A stretch of 64,000 nt of DNA from Lacinutrix sp. Bg11-31 (GTDB taxonomy: Bacteria > Bacteroidota > Bacteroidia > Flavobacteriales > Flavobacteriaceae): assembly GCF_002831665.1 (NCBI RefSeq), contig NZ_CP025118.1:558001-622000 (forward strand), given 5' to 3'. The notes below the pieces were generated by a model. That model did no database searches, was not told the origin of the DNA, and saw nothing but the letters and a program-made list of their open reading frames with translations. The position numbers and the translations under genes are program-made. This document shows positions 10,106 to 19,033 of the stretch, piece after piece. Position 1 is the stretch's first letter, and every line of letters starts with the position of its first letter.

Positions 10106-10245
10106 ATTATTTTGAGATTGCAAATATAAAAACAAATTCATAGTGCGCAAACATAAAAGTGAATTAAAATATTTTTTTAATTTTTTTTTAAAACTCATTA
10201 ATTAATGTATATATTGGAGACATAATATTTTTATATAATTATTAC

Positions 10246-10632
10246 ATGGACGAAAAAGTTAAATACGAAATAGAAATTCCCATACATGCCTCACCTACAT
10301 TGCTTTATCAATACATATCGACACCTTCTGGTTTGTCTGAATGGTATGCAGATAATGTAAATTCTCGTGGTGAGATTTTTAAATTTATTTGGGATGGCTC
10401 TGAAGAGCAAGCAAAACTGCTTACAAAAAAAAGTGGAGAACGTGTTAAATTTCGTTGGATGGAAGATGAAGGTGAATCTTATTACTTCGAAATTAGAATA
10501 CAGGTAGACGAAATTACTAAAGATGTCTCTATAATGATTACCGATTTTGCCGAAGAAGATGAAGTTGAAGAAGGGAAGATGCTTTGGGAAAATCAGATTT
10601 CAGATTTAAAACAAGTATTAGGCTCTGCTTAA
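10246..10632 (+). CDS. START-like (SRPBCC/AHSA1 superfamily) domain protein
   Basis: The 128-residue soluble protein opens with YEIEIPIHASPTLLYQYISTP, the first strand and helix of the SRPBCC helix-grip fold, then has SGLSEWYADNV, FRWMEDEGESYYFEIRI and a C-terminal helix that would close the cavity. By family it would bind a hydrophobic ligand, but the ligand is unknown. The ATG start at 10246 follows a 110-bp AT-rich gap after the tRNA. It lies immediately upstream of a class IV aminotransferase in the same direction. That gene has its own promoter element at 10653, so the two are not necessarily one operon. Confidence 0.75.
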   Translation: MDEKVKYEIEIPIHASPTLLYQYISTPSGLSEWYADNVNSRGEIFKFIWDGSEEQAKLLTKKSGERVKFRWMEDEGESYYFEIRIQVDEITKDVSIMITDFAEEDEVEEGKMLWENQISDLKQVLGSA

Positions 10633-10652
10633 TAAATTACATATTTTAAACT

Positions 10653-10660
10653 TATATTTG
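10653..10660 (+). promoter_or_regulatory. -7 element TATATTTG of the class IV aminotransferase gene
   Basis: Exact match to the Bacteroidetes TAnnTTTG element. Transcription would begin near 10666. This rules against the GTG at 10660 as start codon and supports the ATG at 10687. Confidence 0.6.
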
Positions 10661-10686
10661 TGTCGAAGAAATTCGGCACTTTTTTT

Positions 10687-11529
10687 ATGATAAATATTAA
10701 CGGAAATTTTAGCGATAACAACCAAGTATTAACAGCAGAAAACCGTGGCTATAGTTATGGTGATGCGCTATTTGAAACGATTAAGGTTTCAAATAGTAAA
10801 ATACTATTTCTTGAGGATCATTATTTTAGGTTAATGTCTTCTATGCGTATTATGCGTATGGAAATACCTATGAGCTTTACAATGGAATTTATAGAAGCCG
10901 AAATTTTAAAAACTATAGAAAAAAACAATCTACTAAGCGCATCAGCAAGAGTAAAGGTTCAAGTACATAGAAATAGTGGTGGATTATATTTTCCTACTAA
11001 CAAAGAGGTTACGTTTATTATTTCCGCGAAAGCGTTAGATACAGATTTCTATTTATTAAACGACGACGCTTATCAAGTTGATTTATTTAAAGACTTTTAT
11101 GTTGCTCCAGGATTATTATCTACTTTAAAGACAAATAACAGAGCTATAAACGTTATAGGAAGTATATATGCTAAAGAAAATGATTTGGATAACTGTTTAT
11201 TATTAAATACAAACAAAAGTGTAGTTGAAGCCTTAAATGGAAACCTATTTCTTGTAAAAGGAAATACTATTAAAACACCACCTTTGGCAGATGGTTGTTT
11301 AAAAGGTGTTATGAGACAGCAAATTATTAATGTATTAGAATTATTACCAGATTATACTTTAATAGAAGAGTCTATTTCTCCTTTCGAACTTCAAAAAGCA
11401 GACGAGTTGTTTGTAACTAATGTAATACAAGGCATACAGCCTATTACAAAATACAGAAAAAAGGTGTTTGTAAATGAAGTGAGTAAAATGCTACTTCAAA
11501 AAATAAATGTAAAAGTGAGATTGGGCTAA
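10687..11529 (+). CDS. Class IV PLP-dependent aminotransferase (aminodeoxychorismate lyase / branched-chain aminotransferase-like)
   Basis: Starting at ATG 10687 the protein has 280 residues (MININGNFSDNN). The class IV fold is shown by NRGYSYGDALFETIKV near the N terminus, the PLP lysine in LLSTLKTNNRAINV, LLLNTNKSVVEALNGNLF and the C-terminal DELFVTNVIQGIQPI. Members either eliminate pyruvate from aminodeoxychorismate in folate synthesis (PabC) or transfer amino groups to branched-chain oxo acids. The 280-residue length and the single-domain layout fit a PabC-like enzyme better, but I cannot choose. A longer GTG-initiated form is unlikely because that codon overlaps the promoter element. 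Confidence 0.8.
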   Translation: MININGNFSDNNQVLTAENRGYSYGDALFETIKVSNSKILFLEDHYFRLMSSMRIMRMEIPMSFTMEFIEAEILKTIEKNNLLSASARVKVQVHRNSGGLYFPTNKEVTFIISAKALDTDFYLLNDDAYQVDLFKDFYVAPGLLSTLKTNNRAINVIGSIYAKENDLDNCLLLNTNKSVVEALNGNLFLVKGNTIKTPPLADGCLKGVMRQQIINVLELLPDYTLIEESISPFELQKADELFVTNVIQGIQPITKYRKKVFVNEVSKMLLQKINVKVRLG

Positions 11530-11567
11530 ACCTATTTAAACCTTAACCATATTAAGATAAATAGAAA

Positions 11568-12128
11568 CTAATTATAACTAGGATTCTCAGGAGCATTAGA
11601 CCAAATACTATATTCTCCACCAAGCTCCACCATTTTTTCTTTCCAGAAAAACTCGTAGTCTTTTTCTATAATTGATTTTTTGTAGACGTTTTTTGTAATT
11701 ACCCACGCGTTAGATTTTAATTCGTCCTCTAATTGGTTAATTTCCCAACCAGAATAGCCTAAAAAGAATTTAATATCCTTTTCGTTTATTTTACCGTCGA
11801 TAATTAGCTTTGAAACTTCACTAAAATCGCCTCCCCAAAAAATACCCAAAGAAATTTCTATACTATTTGGTATTAAGTCTGGAACTTTATGAATAAAATA
11901 GAGGTTGTCTTGTTCTACTGGACCACCATTATAGACCTTGAAAGGTGTTTCGATTTCAGGTATTAAGTCGCTGATAGTAAATTCTAAGGGTTTATTAAGT
12001 ATAAAACCTATAGAGCCTTCTGTAGAATGATCTGTTAATAATACAATAGAGCGATTAAAAGATAAATCACCTATTATCGATGGTTCTGCGACTAACAAAT
12101 CTCCTTTTGTTGGTTTGGTTAATATCAT
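11568..12128 (-). CDS. yqgE: YqgE/AlgH family protein (UPF0301)
   Basis: The 186-residue protein shows the family pattern throughout: KGDLLVAEPSIIGDLSFNRSIVLLTDHSTEGSIGFILNKP at the N terminus (seen in pieces GDLLVAEP, SIVLLTDH, GFILNKP), YNGGPVEQDNLYFIH in the middle and FLGYSGWEINQLEDE near the C terminus. Its length matches the family. The biochemical role is not established; in Pseudomonas the homologue AlgH affects alginate regulation. It is convergent with the class IV aminotransferase and has no close partner on its own strand. Confidence 0.9.
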   Translation of the reverse strand: MILTKPTKGDLLVAEPSIIGDLSFNRSIVLLTDHSTEGSIGFILNKPLEFTISDLIPEIETPFKVYNGGPVEQDNLYFIHKVPDLIPNSIEISLGIFWGGDFSEVSKLIIDGKINEKDIKFFLGYSGWEINQLEDELKSNAWVITKNVYKKSIIEKDYEFFWKEKMVELGGEYSIWSNAPENPSYN

Positions 12129-12255
12129 ATTAAAAGAGAAATTTATAAAATAAATGTAAACTATATTTATTTAATAAGCAATATTTTTAAAGGTTTATAC
12201 TCTTTCTTGTTAAAATTTATATAAAATAAAATAATAAATCTGTGCTTTAAATTAA

Positions 12256-12281
12256 AAAAGCCTTCCGTTGGGAAGGCTTTT
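12256..12281 (-). terminator. Intrinsic terminator of hup
   Basis: AAAAGCCTTCC-GTTG-GGAAGGCTTTT, an 11-bp perfect stem 23 bp after the HU stop codon; the A run on the plus strand gives the minus-strand T tract. Confidence 0.85.
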
Positions 12282-12303
12282 GTAAGATATAATGTAGTAA
12301 AAA

Positions 12304-12576
12304 TTAGTTTACTGCACCAGCTAAATCAGATCCAGCTTTAAACTTAACAACGTTTTTAGCTTTGATTTTGATAGTCTTTCCTGTCTGAGGATTTCTTCCA
12401 TCTCTTGCAGCTCTTTTAGAAACTGACCAAGATCCAAATCCTACTAATGAAACTCTGTCACCTTTTTGTAAAGCACCTTCAATTTCAATTAACGCACATT
12501 CTAAAGCTTTCTTTGAAGCTGCTTTAGTAATTCCTGCGTGTTCTGCCATAGCATCGATTAAATCTGTTTTGTTCAT
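12304..12576 (-). CDS. hup: DNA-binding protein HU
   Basis: The 90-residue histone-like protein begins MNKTDLIDAMAEHAGITKAA at ATG 12576. The 13 codons upstream in the same frame (MFTNYLLIIKIYI) are not HU sequence and I exclude them. The HU signature is complete: VSLVGFGSWSVSKRAARDGRNPQTG followed by KTIKIKAKNVVKFKAG, that is the beta arm and the hinge that bends DNA. HU dimers compact the nucleoid and help replication and recombination. A strong terminator follows, and an AT-rich upstream region is in keeping with high expression. Confidence 0.95.
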   Translation of the reverse strand: MNKTDLIDAMAEHAGITKAASKKALECALIEIEGALQKGDRVSLVGFGSWSVSKRAARDGRNPQTGKTIKIKAKNVVKFKAGSDLAGAVN

Positions 12577-12767
12577 AATGTAAATTTTAATTATTAATAA
12601 ATAGTTGGTAAACAATATTTTTGTTATCCTCCTACAAATTTATACGGATTATGGTACTACGCAAGTAATAGCAAGGGAAATACGCTATATTGTTAATAAC
12701 TTTTGGCTTTTGTTAATAAACTTGACCACTTTTACGAGTTTTTAACTTTTACAGTAACCATAAGGGC

Positions 12768-13724
12768 TTAGAGCATTTTAGCATCACTTTTAAAAGTATA
12801 ACCATTTAAAAGCGATTTAATATCTAATGTTCGCTTTCCTGGAAGTTTAATATCTAGTATGTTAATGTAGCCATCTTTTACCGCAACTTTTACTTCTTTT
12901 TTACTAGAAATAATACTTCCTACTTTGTAGTCGTGCTCTATAATTTCTTTTTCTACAGTATATATTTTTATATCCAGAGCCTCTTCATTATTAAAAAGTT
13001 GACACCAAGCAGCAGGATACGGACTTAAACCACGTATTTTATTATGTATAGTGTCTATGTTTTCAGTCCAATCTATTTTACAATTGTCTTTGTTTAGTTT
13101 GTAAGCTGTTCTTGAAATAGCGTTTTCTGGTTGAGGCGTTGCTTTTACATCTCCAAGAGCAATGTGTTTTACGGTTTTAATAACAAGGCCGCTTCCAAGG
13201 TGCATTAACTTATCATGAAGGCTTCCTGCGTTCTCGTTTTTATCTATTGCTATTGCTTCTTGCAAAATCATTTCGCCAGTGTCTATTTTTTCATCTATAA
13301 AAAAGGTAGAAACACCAGTTTTAGTCTCGCCATTAATAATAGCCCAGTTAATAGGTGCAGCACCACGATAGTTAGGTAATAAAGATGCGTGCAAGTTAAA
13401 CGTGCCATATTCTGGCATTTGCCACACTGCTTTTGGTAACATTCTAAAAGCAACTACAATCTGTAAATTAGCATTTAAGCTTTTTAATTCTTCTAGAAAG
13501 TCTTCACTTTTTAAATTTGTAGGTTGTAAGATCTTTAAGCCTTTAGTTTCAGCATATTCTTTTACAGCACTTTTGTTTAGTTTTCTACCACGACCAGCAG
13601 GTTTGTCTGGAGCTGTAATAACACCTACAACATTTATATCGTTTTCTAATAAGGTATCTAAAATGGTCACCGCAAATTCTGGTGTTCCCATAAATACTAT
13701 TCTTAAATCTCTTTTTTTACTCAT
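12768..13724 (-). CDS. fmt: Methionyl-tRNA formyltransferase
   Basis: The 318-residue enzyme formylates initiator Met-tRNA. The N-terminal formyltransferase domain has VFMGTPEFAV, TAPDKPAGRGR and the catalytic residues N110, H112 (FNLHASLLPNYRGAAP) and D148 (IDTGEMI). The C-terminal OB-like domain has LSPYPAAW. Length is normal for the family. Its ATG overlaps the recQ stop codon by one base (TAATG), so the two are translationally coupled in one operon. Identification is secure. Confidence 0.97.
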   Translation of the reverse strand: MSKKRDLRIVFMGTPEFAVTILDTLLENDINVVGVITAPDKPAGRGRKLNKSAVKEYAETKGLKILQPTNLKSEDFLEELKSLNANLQIVVAFRMLPKAVWQMPEYGTFNLHASLLPNYRGAAPINWAIINGETKTGVSTFFIDEKIDTGEMILQEAIAIDKNENAGSLHDKLMHLGSGLVIKTVKHIALGDVKATPQPENAISRTAYKLNKDNCKIDWTENIDTIHNKIRGLSPYPAAWCQLFNNEEALDIKIYTVEKEIIEHDYKVGSIISSKKEVKVAVKDGYINILDIKLPGKRTLDIKSLLNGYTFKSDAKML

Positions 13725-15625
13725 TATATATGTGCTAATTTGTACTTGTTTGTTTTTGTAATACTAATAATATTGTACTCTAACAATTCTTTTAATTGCG
13801 TGTTAATGTTTTCTTCGGAAAAACTAAGACGTTCAAACAATGCTCTCGATGATAGTTCACCATGTTCTAAAGCTTTAATAATGTCTTTCTTTATATCTGC
13901 TGAAGCTACCTTTTTCGATGGCTTTCTAGTAATACAAACCGAACAAATACCACAGTCCTTAACTTGGGTTTCTTCGAAATAGGAGAGGAGTTGTACGCTT
14001 TTGCATATGGTATCATTATTTGAATACTCTAAAACAGATAGTACCTGTTTCTCCTTTAATGCATTTTGTTGTTTAATAACCTTTGTAATTCTATTGATGG
14101 TTTTTTCATCTTCACGAGGCACTAAATAAGTGATTTGTGCATCGGTTTTAGAATGTTTTAGAGTAATTATTTCGGCTTTTTCAAGTAATACTAAAGCTTC
14201 AATTATTTTATCTTCACTTGTAGACGCTTTTTCTGCCATTAACGTCGTGTTAATTTTAGTTTCCTGCTCGAAAGCGCCTCCATAAGTTCTTAATATAGAT
14301 TTTGCTATAATACTTATTTGAGGATGCGTTTCTAAATAGCTAAATAGCGCATTATTGCTAACTTTAAATAGTACTTGAGTACTATTTTTAAATAATTTAG
14401 TTAATGTAATTATACTTGTTCTGTCTAAAATAAGGATTGCATTATATGCTAAAAGGGTATTAAAACCATATGTTTTGCAAAATCTATTAAAATTGAAATC
14501 AAAAGTTTCTTCCTGTCCTTCTCCATAAGGTACTTGGAAGTAGCTGCTTAGTTTTCTGTACACTAACTTAATAAAATCGACTTGTGGTAACACTTTTAAA
14601 AACTGATTTCTTACCAATAATTCGTCACTCTTGTTTTTTAAGATAACAGCAAAAGCTTTGTTGCCATCTCGACCAGCACGACCAGCTTCTTGGAAGTAAC
14701 TTTCTAGACTTTCTGGTAAATTTAAATGAATAACTGTTTTTACATCTGGTTTATCAATTCCCATTCCAAAAGCATTGGTGGCAACCATAACTTGCTTTTG
14801 GTTGTTCATCCAGTTTTCAAGAGCTTTATCTTTTTCGGTATTTGTTAATCCACCATGATAGAAAGTCGCGGTAAAACCATTACTTTCTAGAAAGTTAGAA
14901 ATATCTTGTGTTGCTTTTCTATTGCGTACATAAACAATTGAAGCCGCTTTGTTTTTTGTTAGTATAGCTTTAAGTCTAAAGAGTTTATCTTCTTCAGTAA
15001 ACGTCATATAAGCCAAATTAGACCTTGAAAACGATTGTCTAAACACTTTTGGATTAATAAAATCGAGTTCCTTTATAGTATCGTCTACCACTTCAGGTGT
15101 TGCGCTTGCTGTTAAAGCAATAACATTTACAGTAGGTTGTAGTTCTCTTAGTTTAACAATATTTTTATAGCTTGGTCTAAAGTCGTTTCCCCATTGGCTA
15201 ATGCAATGCGCTTCGTCCACAGCAATAAGGTTAACATTCATTTGTCTTATACGATCTTGTACAAGATCTTGTTGCAAACGCTCTGGAGAAAGGTAAAGAA
15301 ATTTATAATTGCCATAGATGCAATTGTCTAGGCGTGTATCTAGCTCTTTATAAGAGATTCCGCTAGTTAAAGCCATGGCTTTAATACCCTTATTTTGTAA
15401 AGATTGCACTTGGTCTTTCATCAAGGCAACTAATGGCGAAACAACAATACAAATGCCTTCTTTTACTAAAGCAGGTACTTGAAAGCAAACCGATTTCCCT
15501 CCACCTGTTGGTAGCAAGGCAAAGGTGTCCTCACCTTCTAAAACCGAGTTAATAATTTCTTCTTGAAGCGGTCTAAATGAGGTGAATTTCCAATAACGTT
15601 CTAATATGTTAATAGGATGATTCAA
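13724..15625 (-). CDS. recQ: ATP-dependent DNA helicase RecQ family
   Basis: The 633-residue 3'-5' helicase has Walker A LLPTGGGKS (residues 38-45), DEAH box (137-140, AVDEAHCISQWGNDFRPSY), helicase C-terminal motifs (FYHGGLT, ATNAFGMGIDKPDV, YFQEAGRAGRDG) and an RQC zinc site with the four cysteines of CKSVQLLSYF and CGICSVC near residues 540-565, then a short winged-helix-like tail. No clear HRDC domain is visible. It acts in recombination repair and fork restart. It is the upstream member of the recQ-fmt pair, 6 bp downstream of a P-loop ATPase gene on the same strand. Confidence 0.95.
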   Translation of the reverse strand: MNHPINILERYWKFTSFRPLQEEIINSVLEGEDTFALLPTGGGKSVCFQVPALVKEGICIVVSPLVALMKDQVQSLQNKGIKAMALTSGISYKELDTRLDNCIYGNYKFLYLSPERLQQDLVQDRIRQMNVNLIAVDEAHCISQWGNDFRPSYKNIVKLRELQPTVNVIALTASATPEVVDDTIKELDFINPKVFRQSFSRSNLAYMTFTEEDKLFRLKAILTKNKAASIVYVRNRKATQDISNFLESNGFTATFYHGGLTNTEKDKALENWMNNQKQVMVATNAFGMGIDKPDVKTVIHLNLPESLESYFQEAGRAGRDGNKAFAVILKNKSDELLVRNQFLKVLPQVDFIKLVYRKLSSYFQVPYGEGQEETFDFNFNRFCKTYGFNTLLAYNAILILDRTSIITLTKLFKNSTQVLFKVSNNALFSYLETHPQISIIAKSILRTYGGAFEQETKINTTLMAEKASTSEDKIIEALVLLEKAEIITLKHSKTDAQITYLVPREDEKTINRITKVIKQQNALKEKQVLSVLEYSNNDTICKSVQLLSYFEETQVKDCGICSVCITRKPSKKVASADIKKDIIKALEHGELSSRALFERLSFSEENINTQLKELLEYNIISITKTNKYKLAHI

Positions 15626-15631
15626 ATTGTA

Positions 15632-16174
15632 TTATAATGCTTTTACAACGTCTATTATGTGGTCTGCTCTGGCTTCAATAGAGCCAAAAGGTACATCTCT
15701 TAAATTGTAACCGAATTTTGTATAAGTTTCTAGAAGTTTCTCATGTATTTCTAATGCTTGGTCAAAGTTCTCGTAACGTTCGCTATCACTTGTGAAAATT
15801 TCTTGCCAAGGAGCTAAAATAAAGACAGAATCGTAATTATGCTTTTCGCAAGCTTCTGTAAAAAACTCAGGATAAATATCACCTTTAAAATCCATGTAAG
15901 CAGGAATATCTGGAATACCTCTGTCTAGAAAAACAAACTCATTATTACTTTCTAAAGCATCATCATGTTGTTTAACTCTACTATCTAAAAGTAGTTCGCT
16001 AAATTGTATAGGGTTGGTAAGAAATAACTGCTCGATGCCATCCTCTCGTGCTTTAAGAATTATTTGTCTTGAAATTTCTTCAAAACAAGTAAAGCCTCTT
16101 TTTGTTAATTCGTTAATTATTGAGGTTTTTCCACTTCCTGGTCCTCCTGTTATGACAATTGTTTTTGTATTCAA
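15632..16174 (-). CDS. Small P-loop ATPase/kinase-like protein (AAA_28 family)
   Basis: The 180-residue protein has a clear Walker A motif GGPGSGKT (residues 10-17) and FEEISRQII, NNEFVFLDRGIPDIPAY and DSVFILAPW, the pattern of NadR-type kinase-like ATPases. Walker B is probably FVFLDRG. The substrate is unknown; relatives are annotated as NTPases or nucleotide kinases. It ends 6 bp before recQ on the same strand, so a three-gene operon (ATPase, recQ, fmt) is likely. Confidence 0.75.
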   Translation of the reverse strand: MNTKTIVITGGPGSGKTSIINELTKRGFTCFEEISRQIILKAREDGIEQLFLTNPIQFSELLLDSRVKQHDDALESNNEFVFLDRGIPDIPAYMDFKGDIYPEFFTEACEKHNYDSVFILAPWQEIFTSDSERYENFDQALEIHEKLLETYTKFGYNLRDVPFGSIEARADHIIDVVKAL

Positions 16175-16400
16175 CTATAGTATAATTTTTAACGAATTAG
16201 TATAAATTTTTCTTTTACCTGCAAACCTTATATTTTGCACTTTAACTTCGCTTTCTTTTATAAACGTAGCGATGCTATGTTGAGAAAAAAGAACTTTATT
16301 AAATTGCAAAAGTTAAACTTTTAGGTTTAAAACAAAAATCTATAAGAATTCGATGTAAAATTCGGAATAAAAAAGGTATAAAAAAAATGCAAGGATAACT

Positions 16401-16408
16401 TATCTTTG
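16401..16408 (+). promoter_or_regulatory. -7 element TATCTTTG of the DUF493 gene
   Basis: Exact TAnnTTTG match 28 bp before the ATG at 16437; predicted transcription start near 16414. No TTG at -33 is evident. Confidence 0.55.
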
Positions 16409-16436
16409 CAAACCATACCTAAAACAAATTAGTTTT

Positions 16437-16730
16437 ATGAGCAAAGAAGAAAATCCAGAAGCATTTTACGCGAAATTAAAAGAACAATTATTAGAGACTA
16501 CACAATGGCCATCGGAATATTTGTATAAATTTATTGTGCTTTCAGATTTGCATAAAATAGCAGAAATTGAAGCTATTTTTGATTTTTCAGGAGCAGTAAT
16601 AAAAACAAAAGAATCAAGTAACGGGAAATATACTAGCATTTCTATTAATGTTAGAATGGAAAATCCAGATGTTGTTATTGCCAAATATATTGAAATTGGA
16701 GAAAAAGTAGAAGGTGTAATTTCTCTTTAA
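16437..16730 (+). CDS. DUF493 (YbeD-like) domain protein
   Basis: The 97-residue protein has the DUF493 pattern: FYAKLKEQLLETTQWPSEYLYKFI split by strand and helix, IAEIEAIFDF, STNGKY-like SSNGKYTSISINV and a last strand. The E. coli relative YbeD has an ACT-like regulatory fold, and the role here is not known. It has its own -7 element and stands between a minus-strand operon and the DUF4290-murA pair. Confidence 0.8.
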   Translation: MSKEENPEAFYAKLKEQLLETTQWPSEYLYKFIVLSDLHKIAEIEAIFDFSGAVIKTKESSNGKYTSISINVRMENPDVVIAKYIEIGEKVEGVISL

Positions 16731-16975
16731 TTATTGCGTTCTATTAAAGAAGTTTTAAAGGGATTGTTAATAAATTAGAGTTGTTTTTTCTTTCTAAAAT
16801 ATAGAAACCCTAAGCATGGCATAGGTTAGAGTTATATTTTTAAATTGAAATAAAAAGAAAAAATAAACACATTTAATTGATTATTTTGAAGTTTATTTGG
16901 TGTAAATCCATAAACAATTTTGTATTTTGCGAAAGCATTAGACACTTCGATGCAACACATTAAATCTACACAATT

Positions 16976-17641
16976 TTGAATTTGATAGACGATATAGAAT
17001 ACAACACTGAGCGTGAACACTTAATTATTCCTGAATATGGAAGACACGTTCAAAAAATGGTAAATTTTGCAAAAAGCAGAGAAACCAAAGAGGAGCGCAA
17101 CAAAGTAGCAAAGGCTATTATTGCGGTAATGGGAAACTTACAACCGCATTTGCGCGATGTACCAGATTTTCAGCACAAGCTTTGGGATCAATTATTTATC
17201 ATGGCTAACTTTGGTTTAGACGTAGATTCACCATACGAAAAGCCATTAAAAGAAGTTCTTGAAGAGCGTCCTGAAACTTTAGAGTACCCTCAAAATTTTC
17301 CTAAATACCGTTTCTACGGAAACAATATTAAAACCATGATTGACGTGGCAGTGTCTTGGGAAGATGGAGATTTAAAAGAAGCTTTACTTTATACCATTGC
17401 AAATCACATGAAAAAGTGTTTTTTAAATTGGAATAAAGATACAGTTGAGGATTATGTGATTTTTAATCATTTATTCGAATTGTCTAATGGGCAAATTGAC
17501 TTAAAAAACTCTGAAGAGGAATTAACAGATTCTGCTAGTTTATTAAAATCTAGTGCTAAAAAGAAGTACACTAATACTTCTAATAAAAAAGCATACCAAA
17601 AGAAAACAAACAACTCAAATCGAGGTAAAAAGCGATACTAA
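16976..17641 (+). CDS. DUF4290 domain protein
   Basis: The 221-residue protein matches the Bacteroidetes DUF4290 family: EYNTEREHLIIPEYGRHVQKM at the N terminus, DFQHKLWDQLFIMANF, YGNNIKTMIDVA and NHMKKCFLNWNKD, then a lysine-rich tail. No ATG is available: the frame has a stop at 16961 and the first plausible starts are TTG 16976 and TTG 16982. I use 16976. The gene ends 9 bp before murA and is probably cotranscribed with it, a pairing often seen in this group. Function is unknown; a link to the cell envelope is only suggested by the neighbour. Confidence 0.8.
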   Translation: MNLIDDIEYNTEREHLIIPEYGRHVQKMVNFAKSRETKEERNKVAKAIIAVMGNLQPHLRDVPDFQHKLWDQLFIMANFGLDVDSPYEKPLKEVLEERPETLEYPQNFPKYRFYGNNIKTMIDVAVSWEDGDLKEALLYTIANHMKKCFLNWNKDTVEDYVIFNHLFELSNGQIDLKNSEEELTDSASLLKSSAKKKYTNTSNKKAYQKKTNNSNRGKKRY

Positions 17642-17650
17642 ACACAAGAA

Positions 17651-18967
17651 ATGGGTACATTTATAATAGAAGGAGGTCACCAACTTAAAGGAGACATCCA
17701 ACCACAAGGCGCAAAAAACGAAGCATTACAAATATTATGTGCAGTGTTACTAACTCCAGAAGTTGTAACAATTAATAATATTCCAGATATTATTGATATT
17801 AACAAGCTAATATCACTTCTAAAAAATTTAGGTGTTAAAGTTAAAAAACTTGGTGAAGGATCTTATTCTTTTCAAGCAGATGCTATAGACTTAGATTATA
17901 TGCAAACTGCCGATTTTAAAAGAGATGGTAGTGGATTACGTGGTTCTATTATGATGGTTGGTCCATTATTAGCACGTTTTGGTAAAGGTTACATACCAAA
18001 ACCAGGAGGAGATAAAATTGGTCGTCGTCGTTTAGATACACATTTCGAAGGTTTTATAAATCTAGGTGCTAAATTTAGATATAATAGAGAAGACTATTTT
18101 TATGGTGTTGAAGCCACTAAATTAGTTGGTACAGATATGCTTTTAGATGAAGCTTCTGTAACAGGAACAGCAAATATTGTAATGGCTGCAGTTTTAGCAG
18201 AAGGTACAACAACAATATATAATGCAGCTTGCGAACCTTACTTACAACAGTTGTGTAAGATGCTAAACAGAATGGGAGCAAAAATCTCTGGTGTTGGCTC
18301 TAACTTATTAACTATAGAAGGTGTCGATGCTTTAGGTGGTACAGACCACACAATGCTTCCAGACATGATTGAAATAGGAAGTTGGATTGGTCTTGCTGCT
18401 ATGACAAAAAGTGAATTAACCATTAAAAACGTAAGCTGGAAAGATTTAGGGCAAATACCTAACGTATTTGCTAAATTAGGAATCACTCTTGAAAGAAGAG
18501 GAGACGATATTTATATTCCTGCTCACAAGGATGGTTACGAAATACAAAACTATATTGACGGTTCTATTCTTACCATTGCAGATGCGCCATGGCCAGGTTT
18601 TACTCCAGATTTATTAAGTATTGTATTGGTAGTTGCTACACAAGCTAAAGGCGAAGTGTTAGTGCACCAAAAAATGTTTGAAAGCCGTTTATTCTTTACA
18701 GATAAATTGATAGATATGGGTGCAAAAATTATTCTTTGCGATCCACATAGAGCAACAGTAATGGGTCACGATTTTAAATCGCAATTAAAAGCAACTACAA
18801 TGGTTTCTCCAGATATTAGAGCTGGAATTTCATTATTAATTGCTGCTTTGTCTGCAAAAGGAACATCTACTATTCATAATATTGAACAAATAGATAGAGG
18901 TTACCAACATATTGTAGAACGTTTACAAAAGATTGGTGCTAAGATTACTAGGGTTGAAGGGAATTAA
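17651..18967 (+). CDS. murA: UDP-N-acetylglucosamine 1-carboxyvinyltransferase, Asp-type active site
   Basis: MurA transfers enolpyruvate from PEP to UDP-GlcNAc, the first committed step of peptidoglycan synthesis. The 438-residue length is normal. Family landmarks are GAKNEALQILCA (residues 21-32), LRGSIMMVGPLLARFG, and GTANIVMAAVLAEGTT. The catalytic loop reads KPGGDKIGRRRLD, so the residue matching E. coli Cys115 is Asp121 (codon GAT at 18011-18013). Asp at this place keeps activity but prevents the covalent attack by fosfomycin, as known from Mycobacterium tuberculosis and Chlamydia enzymes. It follows DUF4290 by 9 bp and ends at a strong terminator. Confidence 0.97.
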   Translation: MGTFIIEGGHQLKGDIQPQGAKNEALQILCAVLLTPEVVTINNIPDIIDINKLISLLKNLGVKVKKLGEGSYSFQADAIDLDYMQTADFKRDGSGLRGSIMMVGPLLARFGKGYIPKPGGDKIGRRRLDTHFEGFINLGAKFRYNREDYFYGVEATKLVGTDMLLDEASVTGTANIVMAAVLAEGTTTIYNAACEPYLQQLCKMLNRMGAKISGVGSNLLTIEGVDALGGTDHTMLPDMIEIGSWIGLAAMTKSELTIKNVSWKDLGQIPNVFAKLGITLERRGDDIYIPAHKDGYEIQNYIDGSILTIADAPWPGFTPDLLSIVLVVATQAKGEVLVHQKMFESRLFFTDKLIDMGAKIILCDPHRATVMGHDFKSQLKATTMVSPDIRAGISLLIAALSAKGTSTIHNIEQIDRGYQHIVERLQKIGAKITRVEGN

Positions 18968-18986
18968 TAGCCTCAAAAAAAATATA

Positions 18987-19018
18987 AAAAAAGCTTCAGT
19001 GAAAACTGAAGCTTTTTT
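18987..19018. terminator. Bidirectional terminator between murA and corA
   Basis: AAAAAGCTTCAGT-GAAA-ACTGAAGCTTTTT, a perfect 14-bp stem with A and T runs on both sides, placed between convergent genes. Confidence 0.9.
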
Positions 19019-19033
19019 ATTTTAATATGTTTT

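Noticed and set aside
10660..10686. GTG-initiated extension of the class IV aminotransferase
   Set aside because: The GTG overlaps the TATATTTG promoter element, and the nine extra residues have no family similarity; ATG 10687 is preferred.
16832..17020. 62-residue minus-strand ORF before DUF4290
   Set aside because: It overlaps the start of a well-supported plus-strand gene, has no family features and has no promoter or partner.
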